Source: Breviolum minutum Mf 1.05b.01
Taxonomy: Eukaryota > Sar > Dinophyceae > Suessiales > Symbiodiniaceae
Assembly: GCA_000507305.1 (NCBI GenBank)
Contig: DF241433.1
Location: 1-64,000, forward strand
Direction: 5' to 3'
DNA length: 64,000 nucleotides
Shown one piece after another: positions 47,467 through 59,057 of this stretch; the stretch's first letter is position 1, and each line of letters opens with the position of its first letter. The notes beneath the pieces were generated by a model. It did no database searches. It saw only the letters and a list, made by a program, of their open reading frames with translations, and was not told the origin of the DNA. The position numbers and the translations under genes were made by a program.

Positions 47467-48463
47467 CTGCAAGGAAAACTATATAATGAGCAAAACATCT
47501 GATATAATTCACGATCAAAATGTTGTTGATATTTTTAGACGTTGTTCCCGGCAAAGGACACGGTCTTTAAAATTAGTACATGTCAAGGGTTTATGGGTCA
47601 AGGATCTTTGGGGTCTCAAGAATTCACTCATTGCAATGGAGTCCACCAGCCTTCTTCAAGTTGGACAAGAGTTTCCAGGTCGGAATTCGACCAGGAGATT
47701 CGTTCTTATCATCTGCACAACCTCAACACACAACAAAAGAGCCCATAAAGATCATAAAAGTACTTATAAAGTTGTTTTCCCACTATTGCTTCTTTGGGAC
47801 TTTGTTACAGCTTGAGTTATGTTTTTCAGTTTTTCATATTGATTCAAGATGATCTAAAATTATCCAATTCGTCACATGTCACCCGCACCTGCGAAAGGTT
47901 GTGAAATACAAACAGCCACTTCCAACAAGGTCTGGTAGAGAAAGGGACCAGTGGTACCTTGTGCCGGCCCACAGAAAAAAACATGAGAACACGGAAATGA
48001 TTCCACCTAATCGACAACATACAACCACAGTGTAATATTATGTTCTCTGATGTTCTTTGTATCGGACTTTCATATCCACGCCAGATACATGTTTGAGAGA
48101 TCTGTTGTTGTATGATATATGAGTGTCGGTCAAGATTAGGGACTCTAACAAAAATTCCTGGGAAATGATTTCAGTGGAGAACCAATGGCTTTAAGTATCC
48201 CCTCATTTGAATCAACACTGTCGTCACCCATATCTTAACGAGTGGCTCATGATGAATTGGATCAACACATCCTGCAAGTCCTTGGAGATGACTTCACGAA
48301 CGTTCTGGCTGTGCCGTGCCTTAGAGATCGCACCGGGTCATACCGTCGTCCCCAGACGGTTACCGGGCATAGAAATGGGGAACTGGTGGCTTGCAAGAAA
48401 CTCTGAGGGAAAATGACGGGGAAATGTTTGCAGACGCTAAGCTCTCAATCATTGCATTATTCC

Positions 48464-49161
48464 TCAAGACGAGCGATGGGATCCAGGTTGAACTAAGTTT
48501 AGGACGACGGACACAGTCACACCCAAGGTCATTCCGAAGCTCACGGCTGTCACAATGTTGTTCACCTGAGATTCCGCAAGCAGTGAAATTTCGAAACATC
48601 GAAAAAGCATAGCTGCAATTACTGGGAATTCAAGTAGTGCTGGAGATATAGCTGGATGTAGCATGATATAGCATACTGTAATTGACCGCGGCAAACATGT
48701 GCCAACACATCATGCACCATTTGAGACGCAGGCATTCACCAGCATGGCAATCGTTTGCACATAGACGTATGGTGGCTGGACACAGATTGCACCTTGCACC
48801 TTCGGAAAATACAAGGGGAAAATGTCATGATCAGCTAGATCAGCTACCACTTCCTGAAATTTGCATGAAACTGCCAGGAGCTCAAAGGAATGGGATTCAC
48901 AAGATGAAAAAATGACCCAACGACCCAACGGTGACCGAAAAAATCCCCCGGAAATTGAAGGAATGCGGTTTGCCTCTCGGATGCCGCTGTAGGCCTGGAG
49001 AGGAGACTTGGTCCAATGTGGTGCATGTTTCGCAAAATTTGGTCCAAGAAGATCCGCATCCAAAGGCATCCAAAGGCCTTGTCAGCCAAGCCCAAGATCT
49101 TGCCATAGGTTGGTGTTGGCATTGGTGGGATCTCACCATCTGATGACATGCGGGTCAACAA
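48464..49161 (-). CDS. Unidentified exons including single-helix exon
   Basis: A frame at 48844-49161 contains GEIPPMPTPTYGKILGLADK and FLDQILRNMHHIGPSLLS. Frame 48710-48790 reads GAICVQPPYVYVQTIAMLVN and stops. Exon 48464-48565 follows ATCTCAG (NNIVTAVSFGMTLGVTVSVV), one hydrophobic helix, then a stop (34 codons exactly). All are minus strand; gene boundaries between them are unclear. Confidence 0.35.
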
Positions 49162-50373
49162 AGATGTGACCTCAAAGGTTGAAGCTGGTCATATCTTTCA
49201 CAGTCGGCAAAGCAGGAACACCAAAATGAGAATTAAGGGAAGCACCCAAACCCAAAGTGTCTGCGATGGGTCTTCCACATTAGCCAGAATTTCCTGCGGC
49301 CATAGTGAATTGGAAATTACAGAGGATCTGCCATAAAGAACTGGCCATAATTCGTTCCAACTAGCTGGTTCTAGCAGCCCTTGTCCTTCTCGTGTGGGTA
49401 GATCTTGTTCAAGTTAGCTGTTGAAATGGATTTCTCATCCAAATTCTTAGCATCGCTGCACATGGCATCCTCAGGAACTTGACACTGCAGTGGTCTTGAC
49501 TTGTATTGTCCTGCAGACCTTGCACAGACCAAAAAGAAACACATCACTGCTACCTCCTGCCCTGAATGCGGCCCTCCTTTAAACTACGTCTACAAAAACT
49601 GAATTCATCGAGCTCAGTTCTAGGCGAACTTGGCATATCGCCACTGCAGGCGTTCATCCTTTGGCAAAGTCTGCCCGGAGAGGCTGTAGTGCAGGCCTCG
49701 TTCTCCCACAGAGCTGCAATACTATCGGGGATCGAAAATATCGAAATTTGGAGCCAAAAAATTGGTCCTAGAATGTCCTAGAGCTTGATTTTAGAACCTT
49801 GGCAGTTCGGAAGTGATGTGTGGAATGCCAGATCCAAAACACTGTTGCTTAGACATTGAAATCGGGATGATCCAGGAATTTTGCATCCATTGGATAGACT
49901 CGTGCATCGAATTCTTTCACCCAAGGTATTCATTTGGAACGTGCTTTCTACAAATAGCTCCATCAAATATGTCAAATCTGAGAATCCACACTGTAGGCCG
50001 ACACCACGCAATAGCGGACACACATGTGAACACGTTCCTTTGGAGCACCTGGAAATTTTGATTTGAGGCCCTGGAATCCCGACTGACTGTGACATGAGTC
50101 CTCTCAAATGCCTCTGATGTCTGATAATGGAAAAACAAACTGTCTTCCAATCCAGTAAAATATGCAGGGCAAAGTGGAAAAATTGAAATGCTTAACCTTT
50201 GAGGGGAAATCTGTCGCAAGATTTGTCACTTTAAAAATTAAAGCAAAAATATTTCATAGAAAATAACAACCGTGGCTGACATCTCATCCAATTTTTCCAG
50301 GAAGTTGAATTGCAACATCTGAATCTTATCTCCCCTGTTTTGCAAGGGACCTTAGGGATCATTCCTCTAGACT

Positions 50374-50464
50374 CTATGCAGCCAAGACTCCAATGGCGGT
50401 GAGCTGCATATGCAATGCACGAATGGCATTGAAGAGCTCGAGGAAGCCGCTGGCACAAGCATAC
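50374..50464 (-). CDS. Short unidentified terminal exon
   Basis: After a TCAAG acceptor the frame reads YACASGFLELFNAIRALHM, then QLTAIGVLAA and a stop (phase 2). The segment is helical and amphipathic. Confidence 0.35.
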
Positions 50465-51160
50465 CTTGATGCTAAGATGTCAAGAAACGCAAGAGCAATA
50501 AGTTTAAAAAAAGAAATTGAGGACTTGAGGAAATCTAGATTTGAACAAACAATAGTGATTGCCTACATCAAAAATAGATTAGCTGGTATTTCTGATACTT
50601 CACTGATTCAAAACATCTTCTGCCATTCGGAACACTCAGACAAATGGCCAAAAGGACGTTCCAGGCCCCAAAAAAAAGGCACAAAAGTCTTCTGCCCTGA
50701 ATTCAAGCATGCTTGGTTTGCAAAACAGTAGACTCCAATGTCTCTGCGAGTTCAATCTTCAACTAGTCTTGAAGGACTACCAGTAGATTGAAAGTGTATC
50801 AATTGACAGAAAGCCACAAGATCAGTCGCTGCCTTTTTCTCTCACAACCTACATGCAGCTTCTGTAAATGGTCAAGAGGCCAGCGGTTCACGGACGAGGA
50901 CAAGAAGAAACCAAGCAGCAAACCAACAATGGCTTTCCTTAAGCAGCAATGACATCCACACAGTCCACACACTTTTGCACATGGAGCTTCAAGGTGTCTA
51001 TATGTGTCTATGACTGTGCACCAGAGGTCACTTTGCAAAGCATGTTAATTGCCTCCATCCATTGGGATCAACTCACGAAAGCCAGGGATCAAAAAGCCGT
51101 TCAGCTTGCTGAATTCATCAGTTTTCAACCTGGGACCAACATCCACTGCGGTTGAAGTAG

Positions 51161-51406
51161 TCATATAGTAGAGAACTGATTATTGATGATTTCTGCTTCA
51201 TCTATGATATAACATTCGCATTTTGATGGACAGCCAAGAACTTGCTCACATCTTACAGCATTCTGCAATAACACTAAAAGTGAACGAAAATGCCATCCTG
51301 ACGTAAAAAGTTGACTTAAGAAGTCAAGCTGCTTCTCCGGTTCTTTTACCAGCACTCCGCAACCAACGGCCGTAGACAAGGCCAGCAGCAGGAGCAAACC
51401 CATGGA
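51161..51406 (-). CDS. Possible N-terminal exon with signal peptide
   Basis: The frame starts MGLLLLLALSTAVGCGVLV and continues KEPEKQLDFLSQLFTSG, resembling a signal peptide or membrane anchor followed by a polar segment. An upstream AG (ACTATGGAG) could be a splice acceptor or spliced-leader site. Later cysteines may be intronic. Confidence 0.35.
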   Translation of the reverse strand, partial: SMGLLLLLALSTAVGCGVLVKEPEKQLDFLSQLFTSGWHFRSLLVLLQNAVRCEQVLGCPSKCECYIIDEAEIINNQFSTI

Positions 51407-52874
51407 TCTCCATAGTGAGGACTGGCACAGTTTGACGCTTTGCCAAGCGCTTTTGATTTATCAATCCAAGTCGCGATCCAACTTGAATCCAAATGTTGTG
51501 TTTTAAAAAAACTTGCCATATGTATATTATACAACATCCTCTTATATATACAAAAATATATATGTATATGTTTTTCTGACCCTATGCCAAACGAATGCTA
51601 CAGTAACGAAGATTCCTCGGTCTCATCGGAACAACACTCTGCGGCTGTGGCCTTCACCCAAATAGTGCCGGTGCTCGCTCGGAACACTTCAAAGGTAATG
51701 AGCTTGCGAGCATCGTAGGACATCGAGTCACCTTCATCTTCCTGCAATTTTATCACGTCCAAAGTGGGGTTTCCCCATGGAGGCTAATGTATCAAGAACT
51801 GCTGGGCACAAATGTCTTGTGAATCTATTTTGATCGTAGGGAAATGATGGAGAATCTCAAAAAATTGTCAGTGCACAAAAGACTTGTTAGCAACAGAAGT
51901 GAAAACATAGCAGTATACTGGACCGACCCAATGATTGAGGTCCAAGTTATCTGATACCCTCACAAGAGTGATAGATTTGTTGTGGACCAATCAAGAAATT
52001 CTGGTTGGGGACAATAGTGAATATCCATCCACTGGACCCCCACCCAGTCAATATACCTCAGCATCATTTCTCATTCCGTCACTACGCTTGGACATCATCT
52101 GTTTGGAAAAAGCACACAACCGACAACACTTTAACGTAAACATTCGAGCGTGCCGGTCCTCCTCTTCTTTCACCTGTGTAGAGCTGCCGGGGAATCTTTT
52201 GGAATCTTTGTAGGTCCATCAAATTGTCAGATTGATTCAAGTTGTATAGATTATACATTGTAACATTGGCGATTCTGCTTGTAACACTTGCAGATTATAA
52301 TAAATCAAAAAAATAAAACAAAAATCACTTGCTACGGGAGGCTCAGATTGTCAGCAGGATTGAAACATTGGGTTTGGGAGCTTGCCAAGATGTGCCATGA
52401 TCGATAGAATATATGGAAGGCATGTATTGTATATACTGGATAATTAATTTGTATAGATCTGCTCAGATCATCTGTACTTTCATCAAAAAGCAAGAAGGGA
52501 GTTGAACAGAAGTAACTCTGTCGATTTTTCTGTCTTTCGTACCCGGTACCCTTGTCAAGCATTGTGGCACTTTCATACTGACAGCAGCTCCGACAGTGAT
52601 TGCTTTTCATGAAGGATTGATTAAGAACTCTTCTTGTTACGAACTGCTTGACAAACTCCAACGTTTTTGGGGATGTGCACTGGGCATTAACCTCCGCTGA
52701 TATTCTAGGTGGTTTCAACCCCGTTGAAAAATGTATATAATATACATGATACTGGGTATCCGTTGATATCCTAGATATCTTACTGTCACATAATGAAAGC
52801 CTTTACCCTCACCAAAAAGTGGCATCATCAAAATGTCTGAAACCACCCACCCCTGCTGGATGGGATAAACCTGC

Positions 52875-52925
52875 CTTTTCATCGACTTTCTCCAAGAGCG
52901 GCTGCTTCTCGATGTCTTCACCCAT
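52875..52925 (-). CDS. 17-codon N-terminal exon candidate
   Basis: MGEDIEKQPLLEKVDEK begins one base after a CCTACAG acceptor and ends at a GC donor (AAAAG^GCAGG). It is exactly 17 codons. An acidic start with a PLLE motif suits the cytoplasmic tail of a membrane protein. No partner exon was found. Confidence 0.3.
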
Positions 52926-53910
52926 CCTGTAGGGTATAGTGCATGAAGGCCCGCAAAAACACGAGATCGATTTACGAAATGAAGAGCGGAATGCGACATG
53001 CCTAATTGCAGTGCATCGTTTTACATGACGAGTGTTGCATGCATCTCGATGGGATGTGACGTGATGTGGTGTACAGCAGTGTTGTTGCACCTTGTCACGT
53101 TGCGTCGTGTTGTGTATGCACATGTATGATTTTTTGCAAATGGCCCCCTTGTTTCTCAAGTTCATCCATGCCACATTAGTTTCTGCCCCAAGTAGCACCC
53201 TACCCGGCCTAGGCCGAGGAGAAGCTGCAGCTCATTAACTACGTTGCAGTGAGGAGCCACGTGGTGGCTGCGGAATGTGCAGAGATACAGACCGATGATA
53301 CTCCCATGACGATTGAAAGGAAAGGTATATAGTAACAATCTCGTCATGTCGGCGTTGTCAGCTGGAAAATACATCCATGATATCATAATCATATTACTGT
53401 ATGGTTATGTATTGATATGTATTGATATCATATCATATCCATATATTGTCCTATATGACAGCTTCATACAATTTTGAACGTAGTCGTGTTGAAATGTGCC
53501 CTGTACATCCAGATGTTTGAAATATATGTCCTCTTTTTGGACGGCGCCTTGCATCTTCCAGTACTGCCTGAAGTGCATCTTTGTCACGCTCGTAAGACCT
53601 GTGCAAAGATTCAAAGAAAGACGTCAGACTTCACTAAGTTGCATTGGCAAGATGTTTCTTCGTTATTGCTCCACTCTGACCAGAAACTCCTCAACACCGA
53701 TCATGTTCCGCTAATCAATCCCGTGTCACATTCTCTTAGGCTTTGGCGATACAACTTCCTCGGATCGTTGAGCTGGCCAATCTCGCTTCAAGGCCCTTGG
53801 AATTGCTGCCAGGATTGTTGCCACTGCTCCACCATTGTGTTTATGCTTCTTTAGAATTATGTAGTATATATACTATATAAATATATATATATGAGGGTTG
53901 TTCTAAATTC

Positions 53911-54110
53911 TTTCATCTGGAAACGTCATCTTCGCCAAAAAAAAATTACTTTCGCCGAACTTTCGCGAACTCCATGTTTATCTTTCGCGGTACATGTTGG
54001 CGAAGATTTTTAAGAAAAACGTGGATGTGTGATATCCTCAAATTGTTCCAGGCGTCTGATTCCTCGTCACACNTACTTTCGCCATTTCAGAAAAAAAATT
54101 AGCCGAGACT
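53911..54110. repeat. TTCGCC/TTCGCG word cluster
   Basis: The words ACTTTCGCC, CTTTCGCG and GGCGAAG recur at least six times in about 200 bases, in both orientations, with A-runs and an isolated N at 54073. Confidence 0.55.
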
Positions 54111-54662
54111 GTTAATTGCATACCCAAAGGCTTACGCAAAGGAAACCCCTTTCAAGGACCTTTTGCTCAACTCTCATATATATATATATATATACATCTG
54201 GATTGCTAGGTTTATTGTGTACTACACCGATCCTTAAACGGTGACATTGACATATTCCTGGTGAATCACCAGCCACTTGTATCAAAAAGGTTGGGTCCAC
54301 GCCTTCGCACATGTCGTTGTAGATCCACAGTGCAGGCAGACAGGAAATTCTGTAACTGGACAGAAGCTTGGAGCAAAATATCGTCAAATCCCCTCGTTTA
54401 GTAGTTTCTCAATGCTCAAACCTCCACAGAATTTGTCACTTTCACCAATCAATTGAGTATGACATCTAGAACCTAAAACTCCTTAACTTCAAACTGTCAA
54501 TTCGTGAAAATTATTGAATCTCCATCCTAGAAGCGGTTTATAACTGCAATGTGGATGTGCAAAAAAGACAACTGAAATGTAAAGTCTATTTGTAAATGTG
54601 CGTGTATTACAGTATGTATTATTATAAGCATATAACGACAAATTAAAAATTCCACAGATCTC

Positions 54663-54749
54663 GCCCGCCGCCTCCATCGAGAGAAACATTGCCAAAAGGA
54701 GGGACCCCAACGACAGCACCAGTGTCAGCGCCGCCAGGCAGGCATAAAG
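54663..54749 (-). CDS. Single-helix exon
   Basis: After a CACGTCAG acceptor the frame reads LYACLAALTLVLSLGSLLLA, then MFLSMEAAG, with a possible GA donor (GGC^GAGATC). This encodes one membrane helix. GC-rich codons contrast with the AT-rich flanks. Confidence 0.4.
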
Positions 54750-54871
54750 CTGACGTGACAAAAAGTTGTTTTTTTCAATGGAAGATGCTCATGCTATGGA
54801 GCGCGATATGTGAAGGTGGCCGGCTTTGGGATGAGCACTGGGAGAAGTTTTTCAATGTCAGCACCAGCTAA

Positions 54872-57180
54872 AAAAAAGCCGTTTCAGCCTCCAAGAAAAA
54901 GTTCTGCATCCCAGGATATTCTGCTTCGGCCTTGCCAACACATATCTCCAGCTTTGTAAACGATATCCTGCTTTAGTGCTAGGTTATCAAACGATGAATC
55001 TGTGAATGTGCTACAATGAAGCGCACATCAACAATATAGTGAAATTGCTGCCAAGTGCTTAACTCAGATTCACCGATTCGAAAGGTTCAGTTGACCTTTC
55101 TTTTTCATTCCCTGAGTGAATTTTGTCAAGTTTTTTGGGATAACAGTAGTTCTGCAAGGTCATCGAAAAAAAATCTCCGTATGAAGCCTTAACGCCTCCT
55201 TACACCCAAAATGCGCGTTGAAAAAATGTTACCTAGTTGGTTTTAACTTCAAGCATTGGTTTTTCACTCACATTTGTTCACCGCAACTTCAACAGTTCTT
55301 TCAACGTTGCACCTGCGGGTCAGGGAAAGTACCCTCACAGACTGACCCGAAGCCAACTACAAGCACCAAGGACTCAGTCTACAGTTCAGGCGACAGAAAG
55401 TTTGAAACATATTGAAACGTGACATCGCAGAAACAAACAATCTTGTGTCAACGATTGTCAAAGCCTTGTGACAATGATTGTCCAATACAACTTATTTTGA
55501 CACTACACTTGATGTTTGTCGTGCATGCCCTGGACAAACTAAGGCATCAACAGACATAATCATCAAGTCTTGAAGACTACGGAGGACCACTGTAACCTAC
55601 AGAGATGCAACAAAGACATAAAGAATGATCCTTGCCGTTGCTCATGATTTTTCTTCAGGAAAAATGGACAAGACATGGATAAGATACATCAGACATATAG
55701 ACATCAAAACCCAAGCGATTCTACAACCTATACTAGCTTCTTGTCAATGTGGGGGCTATGGCTTGTTGACACAGGTTCGCAAGAGAATCCACCAACAGAG
55801 CATGCATAAGAAAAATCAAAGAGAAGGGTACAGCTTTTCCTACGATCTTTGATGTTTTTGCGTAAGACTAAGACTATAGTTTAACTTTTCATTTCAAACA
55901 TTTCAATTTCAAAACAAAGCAGAGTTCTTCGAGAAACCATCAAAAAACGCTCGGTCAGCATGGTCAGCCTGATCCCTCATCTCTTCACGGACTGTGTTGA
56001 TCATGTCAATTCGAACCTGAGATGATCCCAGCTGCGCATCACAGAACTCGCATCACTTCACCCGACTCAACCTTTGTCCTACTCCGTCCTACACTCACAG
56101 CTAATGGAGTGAGAGAAGATGTACGAGTACCAACAAATATGGCTGCAGGTCAAATTATTTTATCAGTCAGGCTCAACCAGCAATTGCCTAAATGGCCGGC
56201 TATCATTCGCGAAATGACAGCTGATGCAGCTATAGTCCAAGCTCTTTGTAAACTTCATTTCTCCTCCCCGAGTTGCCCTGGGGCAACCCGGCCATCCGAA
56301 GTGCCGCAGCACAATCGCGGCGACTCCAGAGTTCATGTTGCTCACAGGACTGGCACCGTTGGCTTTCTGAATCCCCAAACACTGTAGATATCTTGATGTA
56401 TCTTGATATCGGGAGAAAACTTACAACTGCAACTCTTACTTTTCTTACAACTCATGCGACTCATACTTTTCTTTTGACATGCGACTCATACTTTTCTTTC
56501 AAGGATGTAAAGTGCATGACAATCATGGAATCTTGTGCCTGCATTCTCACTTTATGAATGGAGCTTTCATGAAAATTACTTATAGCCTATAGCCTATAAC
56601 CTTTGAGAGTGGGATTTGTAGCTGCATCTCTCAAAACCAAGCTCCTTAACGGGCTGATCGAATCTGCACTTGAATCACCCCCACAATTCAAGTCTTGAAA
56701 TCTGGGTGACCTTGTGTTGCTGCAGTACTTTGACGGCCTGCCCATGTCAGGAACATCATGAGCTTTAGCGACAGAAAGCCCGAAGTTTCATGTGCGCATT
56801 TGACAAAAGCATCTGAGAGTGCAGAGTGTGATCGTAGTAGTAATCAGTAATCATTACAAAACAGTGGAGAAACACATGCAAAATCCACGATTTGCCACTC
56901 ACCTCTGCCACTGTGAGTGTTAAAAAGCCAATGCTTTGCCACATGGTGCCTCCAGGGCAAGGGAGTCAAAGCTGGGCTACAATATACATACACCACATTG
57001 CCACATCAAACCTAACCACAAAACGTACATTTTGCGGGTTGGGCCTAGTGCTTTAAACCATTCACACGAAGTCGTTCCGGGAAACTACTTGCAAGTCATG
57101 TTCCAAATCACCCTGTCGGGCAGAGTTTCAGGCAGTGTATCTCTGTCTATCAGTCTATCTTTGAATCTGTCTCGAACCTG
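54872..57180. other. No supportable gene
   Basis: Open frames on both strands are short and lack exon features. I see no domain or clear repeat apart from scattered AT-rich words. Confidence 0.35.
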
Positions 57181-57196
57181 ATACCATACTGATATC

Positions 57197-57599
57197 CGCC
57201 GACCCCTCGCTAAGGGGGAGCGCGCCTAGAAGTTTGGTCGCCAAGTGGTGTTTGGGTGTTTAGCTGTTTCGTTCAGCAATCCAAAGNCCAGTTTTCTGCT
57301 TCTGGTTTCGTAGCGTTTTTAGTCGTTTTGGGCTCGGATTTAGGTGGTGTTTGGCCTTTTCGCATCCACTGCCGACGAGAGCCATTTTTGTCTTTGTTTG
57401 CGCGACGGTTGTAGTCCAGCTTCTGCGGTCATGTAGTTGTCTTTCGAAGGCCCCAAAAGGTGACGTTTGGTCTTCAAGTCTCAAAGCTTTGCTATGTGAT
57501 CCAAAGGTGACGTTTGGGTGTTTCGACGAGCTCGCTGGCAGTGTCCCCATTGCTATCAGAAAGCTCTAATACACTCTCCAATTTGCTGGGGGTCGGCGG
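57197..57599. mobile_element. Candidate inverted-repeat element (about 400 bp)
   Basis: CCGCCGACCCC at 57197-57207 is matched by its reverse complement GGGGTCGGCGG at 57588-57598. The interior is GC-richer than its surroundings and carries repeated GGTGACGTTTGG and GTGTTTGGGTGTTT words and an isolated N at 57287. It has no transposase and no obvious target-site duplication. A non-autonomous element is one reading; chance pairing of GC-rich words is another. Confidence 0.35.
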
Positions 57600-58303
57600 C
57601 ATGGGCGGCAGCCCTTAAATATTATAAAAACCGTCTTTGTATGCAACTTGCTATCCATTTGCTCCTCTCTCCTTTCTCTCTCCCCATCTCTGTTGCATTT
57701 CAATGAGGGATCCGGAACGATCCCGCAGTCAAGAGCCAGTCAGTACTTCTGCCCGCCTGGAGTCTACGTCCATTCCACTGTGGAGGCTTCAAATCATTGG
57801 AGCTGGACGGGTTCCACAGCCCGGAACTTCCACATGTCCGAAAGTGTCATGCTCAATCTTGCTCAAAGAATGCTCCCAAACTAGCACTTGGAAGACATGA
57901 CAAGAATGTGCAGTTTGAGTCTAAGTGCTGTCCTGACGATGTTGAATTATGACTAGGTTGACTGCATCTATCTCATGTAATTTCATCATCTCCAATCTAG
58001 GAGTCAGGTTTGGTGAAGCTGTGCAGTGATCAACTTTTTGGTGATTGAACCGTTGCATCAATATGACTTTGCAAGATTCAAATCATTCAGATTCAGACTG
58101 GATTGAAATCTATGATTTCATGAAGTCAGTCACTCTGACATACTTGGATAATGTGAGCCAGGAACAAAGCAGGTAGCATCAGCGGACAAAGATTGGATTT
58201 GGGGAACATGTGATGGTTGAAGAGTTGGACTCTGACTGTCTAGACTGACATAGTCCAGAATCGACGTTGGCTTGCTGCGCCAGCACATGGGAACGCCTCG
58301 CAG

Positions 58304-58498
58304 TCAAATGCCAGCGAACATGCACCTTGAGTATATAATATATAATCCATTCATTGAAACATTTAGGTTCAACATCAATGCTGCCTTCGCGTTCTTCAAT
58401 GTGTCAAAACCCAACTTGACCGCTCTTGATGGTGCCTCTGACTCTGCAGGTCCTCTGACAGGAAGTGGGAGTCCCATCATGTAGAAATCCACCAGCAC
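58304..58498 (-). CDS. Unidentified exon
   Basis: The frame reads MMGLPLPVRGPAESEAPSRA, then KLGFDTLKNAKAALMLNLN. An upstream frame near 58590-58660 (VMDVATTGPSLPIRVHLKLK) probably belongs to the same gene. It lies 3' of the SNF2 gene, same strand. No family is recognised. Confidence 0.4.
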   Translation of the reverse strand: MLVDFYMMGLPLPVRGPAESEAPSRAVKLGFDTLKNAKAALMLNLNVSMNGLYIIYSRCMFAGI

Positions 58499-59057
58499 AT
58501 GGAATGCCTCAGAAACTTATTCAACGTTTCATTTTGCAACAAACAAATGTAGAACACAATCACTATTTCATTGCTTTCATCCGCTTCAACTTCAGGTGCA
58601 CACGTATTGGCAAGCTCGGACCCGTGGTTGCAACATCCATCACGGACATCAGTACTTCGTGACTGGTTGACCTTGCAGAAAGGCAGTCAATCAGCTGAAT
58701 GTGCTCAGCAAGTCATGAATATATTGCCTAGCTGAAGTGAAACTTGAGCTTTTTGGACTGCATTGTAGGGTTTAATCGGGTTATTGTGGACGGTGGGGTT
58801 GTGGCAAATCCTACAGAAAAAGATGAAAAACACTGGTCGCAGGAGTCTTTTGATCCGATCTCTTCATCTCTTCGACTCTTCGACACACGAAGTTGCATCA
58901 CTCCCTGAAGAGGGATTGGATATCGTCGCCGGTCAATTTCAGCAAGCTCTGATTGCAGCCAGCCACTGTACCTGCAATGGATGCACACTTTTTTTTAATG
59001 CTATGCTTGACTTTTTGGTCCCAACCCATGACTCCGGAACAAGTAGATTTGCATCAA

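Noticed and set aside
50393-50731. Plus-strand frame of 112 codons with charged helix-like sequence
   Set aside because: Overlaps the minus exon 50374-50464, which has an acceptor and stop in phase; no family match on the plus strand.
57191-57230. Possible tRNA or snRNA in the GC-rich segment
   Set aside because: No cloverleaf with anticodon and T-loop, and no Sm site with flanking stems could be drawn.
57648-57884. Plus-strand frame with protein-like tail (CPPGVYVHSTVEASNHW)
   Set aside because: Single isolated frame against the strand of all other genes, next to the inverted-repeat candidate; not enough to call a gene.
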